NCBI RefSeq assembly: GCF_022869805.1
Contig: NZ_CP094974.1
Span: 2,046,001-2,110,000, forward strand
Direction of reading: 5' to 3'
From: Halosolutus halophilus
GTDB lineage: Archaea; Halobacteriota; Halobacteria; Halobacteriales; Natrialbaceae
DNA: 64,000 nucleotides
The translations under genes and the position numbers were made by a program. Below the pieces are notes generated by a model. The model saw only the letters and a program-made list of their open reading frames with translations, had not been told where the DNA came from and did not search any database. Below are positions 59,501 to 64,000 of the stretch, in pieces. Each line of letters opens with the position of its first letter. The stretch's first letter is position 1.

Positions 59501-61443
59501 ACGCTCTGGCGCGACTCGACCGTCGGCGGTAGCGCCTGGCTGCCGAGCCGACTTCGTGGTCGATACACGTATTCGGTCACGAACCGCACGCCGGGGATGT
59601 CGACGTCGAGTTCCCCGTCTTCTCGCGGGAGGTACAGCTCCGTGTCGTCGGCACGGACGCGGGTCACGGAGCCGTCATCGAACGGGGTGCCGACGGGAAC
59701 GAGCGGCTGGGCCCGAGCGGCGGCGGCAAACGTTTCTTTGGCGTCGTCATCGAGAGGCTCCCACATGGCCGCCACGAGTTCGATGACCGGATCCGTCGCC
59801 GTGCGCTGTGGGCCCGGGGGATACGAGTCAATCGCGAACCAATCGTCCGGCAGCTCCGGAAGCAGCTTCGGCAGGTACTCGATGGGGAACGCCGATGCGC
59901 CGAGCGTTCGAAGAACGTCAGGCACGTGATCGTGCTCTGCGTCGAGCAGCTGAGCCCGCGGAAAGAATCCCGCAATCGAGGTCGTGTCGTCGTCGAGTTC
60001 GACGTGCCGGCCGTCCCAGTGGTCCACGAAATCGACTATCGCCTCTCGGGATTCGTCCAGGATCGAGGGAATGAGGGTCTGCATCGGCATCACGTGCGTC
60101 GTCCCCGTATCGGTGGTGTCGCCGACGGGCACACAGTCGACGTCGGCCATCTCGTCCTGTATGGCGCGAATTAACTCATCTCGGAACGTGTTGTCGTCCC
60201 GGCTGTCGGGGTCGGCCCACGTGGTGAAGTTGAGGCAGGCGAGAAACTCGCTGGCCGTCGTCGCCGTCCGGCGAGCGACGGTGGCGATATCGGAACTGAT
60301 GATGTTTGCAGCCTCGCGGATCAAAAATCGGTTGTAGTCCAGATTGTGTTCCGTAATGTCGATCGATTTGCGGGACAGATTCGAGTCGAACGCGCCGTTA
60401 ACGAGTAGCGGGATCGGCGACCGTTCTTCCGTCGGCAGGAACACGTGGGCCTGGGGATCGTTTCGCACCGGTAGGAGATGCGTGCCGTCGTCTCGGCGGT
60501 CGGCTCGAACTGCGACGCTCACCTGCGTGTGCGCCACATCCCCCCACGTGTTGTTCGAGATGCCAGCCGTGTGTGCCCCGATCTCGACCTCGTCTCGAGT
60601 AAATCGGAGATATCCCACTTCGGTCGGCGTGGCTCCGCGACGGCGGATTTTCACGCTGTCGACGTCCGAAGACACCGCGCCGATGGTGCTGTCGTGCCGA
60701 CCGATCTCCCAGGTCGTCGTCTCGCCATCGATGGCCACCTCGAGGCGATTCAAATTGTTGAGAAAGAGTACCGTCTGTTCGTCGAGTTCAGCGAGCGCGT
60801 TGCGGACGTCTGCGACCGCTTCCTCACGAAGTGGGAAGTAGAACGCCGTCTCGTGCTCAGCCTGAAGCAGCGATTCCACCCGTGATGGACAGCGATCCGG
60901 AGCAAAGGGAAGCCGCATGAGCGGGATCCCCGCGATATCGTCCATTTCCCACTCGTCCAGTTCGGCAATGGCCTCCTCGATCCGCTTGCGGGAGCGGGCT
61001 CGGTCGAACATGAACGAGACATCCGTCGAAAACACGTACGGATGCTCCGTAATCTCGAGCACAGCGCTGAATCCCCGTCCCTTGTGCCCGATCGTCGCTT
61101 TCCGGTCCGCGTCTCGTTTGGTCGTGTCCCCAATGGTGGTCAGGGCCCGTGCATCCTCGTCGTCAACGGGTGACCCGGAATTGGCTACGATGAGATGCGG
61201 GTCCGAGCCGGTCTCCAGCTCAAACCGCGTGACGCACGGATTCTCCGGATCGTCGGTTTTCCCAACCGCGTCGTCCGCGTTTTGGATCAGTTCGTAGGCG
61301 AACCGGCCGTAGTAATTCTCCTCGTTCTCCCCCTCATCGTTGTAGTGCGAGGAGATGTCGTTCGGCATCTCTCGATACGTGTTCAGCCGCGACTCGCGCA
61401 AGTCCCTGACACACGGTCTCTCCGCCAGTATTGTATTCTGCAT
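56590..61443 (-). CDS. Giant GHKL (sacsin-like) ATPase with C-terminal DUF3883
   Basis: This is a 1617-aa protein; ATG 61443 starts MQNTILAERPCVRDLRESRL. Residues ~40-190 are a GHKL/HSP90-type ATPase. The N-box is RFAYELIQNADDAV (48-60), the G1 motif VANSGSPVDDED and the G2 motif IGHKGRGFSAVLEI, the same arrangement as in sacsin. The middle ~1100 residues are mixed and unrecognised. An acidic, Ser/Glu/Asp-rich linker (~1290-1470) precedes a DUF3883-type domain (PDRLIELKAATCRRRK), in which ELK would be the nuclease-like strand. Large GHKL-DUF3883 proteins occur in many prokaryotic defence islands. It may sense invading DNA and cut through the C-terminal domain. Most of the ATPase motif set is intact. 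Confidence 0.8.
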   Translation of the reverse strand: MQNTILAERPCVRDLRESRLNTYREMPNDISSHYNDEGENEENYYGRFAYELIQNADDAVGKTDDPENPCVTRFELETGSDPHLIVANSGSPVDDEDARALTTIGDTTKRDADRKATIGHKGRGFSAVLEITEHPYVFSTDVSFMFDRARSRKRIEEAIAELDEWEMDDIAGIPLMRLPFAPDRCPSRVESLLQAEHETAFYFPLREEAVADVRNALAELDEQTVLFLNNLNRLEVAIDGETTTWEIGRHDSTIGAVSSDVDSVKIRRRGATPTEVGYLRFTRDEVEIGAHTAGISNNTWGDVAHTQVSVAVRADRRDDGTHLLPVRNDPQAHVFLPTEERSPIPLLVNGAFDSNLSRKSIDITEHNLDYNRFLIREAANIISSDIATVARRTATTASEFLACLNFTTWADPDSRDDNTFRDELIRAIQDEMADVDCVPVGDTTDTGTTHVMPMQTLIPSILDESREAIVDFVDHWDGRHVELDDDTTSIAGFFPRAQLLDAEHDHVPDVLRTLGASAFPIEYLPKLLPELPDDWFAIDSYPPGPQRTATDPVIELVAAMWEPLDDDAKETFAAAARAQPLVPVGTPFDDGSVTRVRADDTELYLPREDGELDVDIPGVRFVTEYVYRPRSRLGSQALPPTVESRQSVIRQVWRPDSFQFEELVRTTVAPRLSGGQQSERGDGTIDIGMLALLRELGEETADPDAPLPLRDRYDAQPLYRLCQLPVPIQNQGWCPAHRVYFGTDWLSDDVRSVERLLEKAEIDAPMLVSPETIAERLRDQGFDLEDGIDVSAWFEFLRWIGVSPHLRLRPFFAPDEQRQFSATVAEGVVDRPSNGTSVLGDLDEDTWEAYRDHLKAALDGMSAGRQKYDSIHEVNSFEFWETIHRKARSDTDVGQALMDHLIAWWEPVFSDHRVATLATHSVGGFSGRNSSSQSSSELREVGTNLWLWQLQTDAWCPSSRGAVEPSTIWDPPQRQSIPFTIGEQSLLPILERGLDPAEYEAQPLLEDLGIRRHLSSETFTPVDARTVCEGLADVCRTGDITIAESLRDIQPIYRQVQDLAPPVDEPLPEDSAWQDATAELANCPVLCRVSGTFEFCDAREAYFARSPSVRADYPFDDLPFFVLEEQRSARFGQYFGLHDFTAAVMEDGEPITAREDRTRAVTDHLKSCASHILCRLEAERPSQRLIDRDRDRMRSFLNSLTVVEEIQVTYTLDPIGDETERKKTTTTEFYIETRPDGAVEERFPYAVHREHEREQWQLLARALCAYLDVTQFEGIDALLSASTDQERRQYLQYANAPSSPDAIRQKRLRLDESEKRSPRGEFGEPEPVGGQGEDGDSSEREEEADSEISQTEPSEQSVASDVRSPPAELYDASELRVGGEPIPVTPSSTSAIDSASDADLESVEEVGIDSEESALRETSPSDRRRDQSQYDVEDLGAALVEAWEATRLRREHPDCDDPSEFVFRTDERHLVDAAREHPNAARAFEVLETEAGIPEHFPGFDLLTVNPETKEPDRLIELKAATCRRRKPSVSWNEWTTARNDWIQAREMPLYYLYVVGHLSKRTSPDPYIRTIPNPFRLLNAQVEREVTVTQSVQVDVNAFTDEEPVLEVPVATQSKE

Positions 61444-61627
61444 TGAATATATAATTCTAAGATCAATTGAAAAAGCCACTGGCTATGATTGGCTTCTCGG
61501 TCCAAATCACTCCGGTTCCTCACCGAGAAGTCGGCTAATCTCGGTAGCCGCGGCTTCGCTGTCCACGGCCCCGTCACCGCGACATATGATTTGTACCCCT
61601 GGCCGTCGTGATCCAGGCATCGGATCC
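61444..61627. other. Intergenic stretch upstream of the GHKL gene
   Basis: No gene is visible. The first 30 bases are A+T-rich and supply the probable promoter of the minus-strand GHKL gene. Beyond 61628 the HNH remnant begins. Confidence 0.35.
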
Positions 61628-61790
61628 GACGCTGTTGAGTCCTGGACAGATTCTGCTGCATCGGCTGCGTTTAGTACAACGGATCAGATGACCGCGGGAA
61701 TCTACGATAACAGTTGACGGGCGCTCGATCGCAGAGTTCCGGACGACTGCCTTGGCGATGTTCGACCATATCTGTCCGATCTCAGGTGGT
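61628..61790 (+). pseudogene. Decayed copy 4 of the HNH endonuclease gene
   Basis: Corresponds to the middle of the intact gene (NAVETWAEPAALTASDTTDP to CPVSGVD). ACAGATTCTGCTGCATCGGC is shared with copy 2 at 50141-50160 but for one base. Frames shift after MTAGIYD and resume as RTTALAMFDHICPISGGTEF, then similarity stops before the catalytic histidine. Same orientation as the other copies. Confidence 0.75.
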
Positions 61791-61909
61791 ACTGAATTTT
61801 CGGAATTTTGTGGAATCCGGTGTCGATAAGGGTGTTTCGGATTAACCGAACTCGAGGCAATATGCTATGCCGTGAAGAGTCTTTTAAGTACTTCTTCAGA
61901 AGGGATACT

Positions 61910-62833
61910 TCAACTGACCGATTCAGCATGGGTAACGGCACGCTCAAGGTAATCTAGTTCACGATTGATGAACTGAGATGGTACCCCATATTCCGCCAAC
62001 AGCGCTTCAACAGTATCTAGATTAGGGCTTGGGATCGGTGGATCATTGAGAAGAGCTGAATCTATGCCCTCAAAGCATGGCGGGTCAAGAAACAAATCAC
62101 GTAAGTCATCTACAATTTCCGGCATTGGATCGTCAACACGATCATATACGGCTTCGAGTGATCCATACATTTCAAGTGCATCCATCGCAGATTCGGCACT
62201 TACATTCTGAAGTCCATCGTTGTAGTCCGTTCCGACAAGAATGGCTATATCAACTAGTTCCTTTTGTGAAAACCCGGTTTCTGCCTCAAGCGCCCGCCGA
62301 TTAGCTAACACTTCTGACCCCTGGCCAGTAAAATCCCGTATCTGGACTTCTGCACCAAATAGAAGCGTATCCCAGTCATTTGATAACACAAAATCAGCAT
62401 AACCATCGCGGTTCAAAACGGCTGCGCCCGCTTCTCCGTCGAATGGATAGTCCTTAATAAACGGGATACCAAGAGCATCCAAAATTTTTGCTGTTGATTC
62501 TTTGAAAAACCTGCTTTGTGGATAGGGCGTTGCCTCTGTTGACCGACCTGGATCAGTCATCTGCCGTACCGAACTTGAAAATTCTCCGTCATATATAAAT
62601 ATCAGCGGAATATCAGATCGAATGTATTTCCTGACACCGCTAATCGTACCAATCACATGCGCTACACCATTTCCATTTGAATTTGACCACATGTGTGACG
62701 GAACATTTGATTGAACGCCGGTAGCCATCTTCGTCACCCAATTCAGTGCATCTACAGCACCAACCCGACCAGAGTGCTTGGTAAGTTGTATTTCTGATGT
62801 TGGAGCAAACCGCTCAATCCAGGGAGCGCCCAT
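61910..62833 (-). CDS. FEN1/XPG-type 5' nuclease homologue
   Basis: This is a 307-aa protein. ATG 62833 gives MGAPWIERFAPTSEIQLTKH and GRVGAVDALNWV, the normal FEN opening; the frame upstream is not family-like. Catalytic acidic residues are present: AVDALN, FIYDGEFSS, PFDGEAGAAVLN, LSNDWDTLLFGA and VDIAILVGTDYNDGL. The first Glu of the usual EGEAxAA box is Asp. The helix-hairpin-helix that follows is degenerate (LQNVSAESAMDALEMYGSLE), and no PCNA-binding tail is seen, so it is not the replicative FEN1. It ends upstream of the HNH remnant and is 155 bases after the DUF1998 helicase, whose reading direction it shares. The G+C content looks lower than the rest, pointing to separate acquisition. 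Confidence 0.82.
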   Translation of the reverse strand: MGAPWIERFAPTSEIQLTKHSGRVGAVDALNWVTKMATGVQSNVPSHMWSNSNGNGVAHVIGTISGVRKYIRSDIPLIFIYDGEFSSSVRQMTDPGRSTEATPYPQSRFFKESTAKILDALGIPFIKDYPFDGEAGAAVLNRDGYADFVLSNDWDTLLFGAEVQIRDFTGQGSEVLANRRALEAETGFSQKELVDIAILVGTDYNDGLQNVSAESAMDALEMYGSLEAVYDRVDDPMPEIVDDLRDLFLDPPCFEGIDSALLNDPPIPSPNLDTVEALLAEYGVPSQFINRELDYLERAVTHAESVS

Positions 62834-62988
62834 TGCTTTTGATAACGTTGTCCAGCACACAATCAATATTTTGGCTCTAGTGGATAACTGAATGACGCCG
62901 ATATCAGATGCTAGGACCGGGAGTAATTCCTCCTTCTGTAGCAATAACGCAGTAGCGATCTTCTCACCGATCGAAACTACAGAGTCGG

Positions 62989-64000
62989 CTAGTTAAGAAT
63001 AGCGTCTAAGAGATCAACTGAAAGAACTTTGTCGAGATTACGATTCGCATTTCCACAATGCGGCGAATGGATACATGAGGGGCAGCCCTCCTCGCAACTA
63101 CACCCTTTTACAAGCTCCAATGTTTGCTCGAGTAACCCTTCCAACTGTTCATACGCACTTGCAGAATATCCTGCACCTCCAGGATAGATATCATGGACAA
63201 AGATCGTTCCTCGCACCGTCTGTGGATGAGCTACGATCGATAATCCACCGATATCTGCCCGGTCGCAAAGTACCTCACGCGGATACAGCGAAATAAGCGC
63301 ATGTTCGATCGCATGAAGGGCACTCAGGTATTCATCCTGTTCTTCAGTTTGCGCAGTGATGGATGCCTCGACTTCTGAGGGAACAGTGAAGAATAATCCC
63401 GTTGTCTCCACCGTCGCCGGAGGCAACGGCTTGTCGAACGTTTGTTCAGCAGGCGACTCATCATTCGGATGCGTGTAATGGAGGTATCCAGTGACTGAAT
63501 CTGCCACCGTCATTCGAGCAAGCGTCTTTTCGAACGCTACACCACCGTAGTCTACTGTTTCCGTGTTTACCGTATCCTCAATAGTTATCTCTTTTTCACG
63601 GAGCGGCCGAGTGTAAGCTGATGTCTCCACTGATTCAAAGTACGCCCGATCGCGCTCTAGATTCAACTCGGCGACTCTGTAAGACTGCTTCTGGTGGGTA
63701 TAGATGGCGTCAGGGTGAGCATCTCGCAGCGCTGCGCTATATTCGAGCGTCCCAAGGTGTTCGTCACGATTGCGGTCAATAAGCGTAATCTCACGCTCGT
63801 CGATACTTCGAATGTTCGTCTCCCACTGGACATTATCTTCAACAGCATTCCATCGGATCCGATCACCATCAACACGCCGGAGTCGCTCGGTTGCTTCGAG
63901 GTCGGTCACTATAGAAGGAAGATCCGGTCCGAAGTACTCTTCGTCATCTGGCGAGAGATAATGGTCTGAAGCAGCACAAACGACGTGATCGGGAAGGATC
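62989..64000 (-). CDS. DUF1998 DExH helicase, C-terminal part (gene continues past the window)
   Basis: The frame is open through 64000, so this is the 3' end (at least 337 codons) of a larger helicase; GTG 63909 is internal. Readable features are SDHYLSPDDEEYFGPDLPSI, HLGTLEYSAALRDAHPDAIY and THQKQSYRVAELNLERDRAY. The end is a DUF1998/MZB zinc domain, GCSCEEGCPSCIHSPHCGN. This is the tail of YprA/MrfA-type helicases, which work in DNA repair or in defence. The two DpdJ-like helicases end in the same domain, but this one is shorter around the join and clearly a separate lineage. It shares direction with the FEN-like gene and may form a helicase-nuclease pair with it. Confidence 0.8.
   Translation of the reverse strand, partial: ILPDHVVCAASDHYLSPDDEEYFGPDLPSIVTDLEATERLRRVDGDRIRWNAVEDNVQWETNIRSIDEREITLIDRNRDEHLGTLEYSAALRDAHPDAIYTHQKQSYRVAELNLERDRAYFESVETSAYTRPLREKEITIEDTVNTETVDYGGVAFEKTLARMTVADSVTGYLHYTHPNDESPAEQTFDKPLPPATVETTGLFFTVPSEVEASITAQTEEQDEYLSALHAIEHALISLYPREVLCDRADIGGLSIVAHPQTVRGTIFVHDIYPGGAGYSASAYEQLEGLLEQTLELVKGCSCEEGCPSCIHSPHCGNANRNLDKVLSVDLLDAILN

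Overview
The window is haloarchaeal chromosome (class Halobacteria; genus not assignable from sequence alone). The evidence is strong acidic bias in nearly every protein, high G+C core genes with TATA-type promoters lying close to the start codons, DUF7344 winged-helix proteins, a membrane-anchored winged-helix regulator, haloarchaeal SAM-like integrases and archaeal NucS and FEN-type nucleases.

Bases 1-8.6 kb look like ordinary core genome: the end of a histidine kinase, a DUF7344 regulator, Mn/Fe superoxide dismutase behind a conspicuous palindrome, a 1008-aa FAD/Fe-S 2-hydroxyacid dehydrogenase, DUF5827 plus a P-loop ATPase, an MBL hydrolase and a membrane-anchored regulator. A tRNA-Glu(CTC) at 8630-8704 is followed at once by two integrase genes. 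From there to the end of the window everything looks like a mobile or defence island whose far boundary is not in the window.

13.4-43.3 kb holds what I think is the main discovery: an archaeal version of the Dpd (7-deazaguanine-in-DNA) modification/restriction system. A minus-strand operon (34505 to 15688, genes overlapping by a few bases or nearly touching) encodes an unknown 287-aa protein, a winged-helix protein, a 1121-aa P-loop ATPase, a coiled-coil protein, two tandem paralogous ~1830-aa DExH helicases with zinc knuckles and DUF1998, and a PLD nuclease. That is the order dpdG-H-I-J-K of the bacterial cluster with the helicase duplicated. The divergent plus-strand operon (34857 to 42598) starts with a CARF-HTH (Csa3-like) regulator and carries a DpdA-type transglycosylase, a DUF6884-like protein, a second TGT-fold enzyme with intact Zn site, a winged-helix protein, an AAA ATPase and an EVE-domain protein. 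A YhhQ/VUT-type 7-deazaguanine-precursor transporter lies next to it. A second EVE protein and a PD-(D/E)XK protein sit at the other end. No preQ0 synthesis genes are present, so the base would come from the host archaeosine pathway or be imported.

43.6-64 kb is a patchwork of further conflict modules: NucS, an HNH endonuclease, an SF1 (Dna2/UPF1-like) helicase, an Mre11-like/phosphoribosyltransferase fusion with a DprA homologue, a broken DUF3883 gene beside an intact 1617-aa GHKL (sacsin-like)-DUF3883 ATPase, and a FEN-type nuclease with the end of a DUF1998 helicase. The junctions between these modules carry three decayed copies of the same HNH gene, all in the same orientation as the intact copy and all having lost the HNH core. 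This looks like the scar pattern of stepwise module accretion by recombination at HNH gene copies. A similar scar (a decayed PLD-gene end beside the intact one, with an EVE gene between them) lies at 14.7-17.7 kb.

All assignments are from reading motifs and context; no database search was run.
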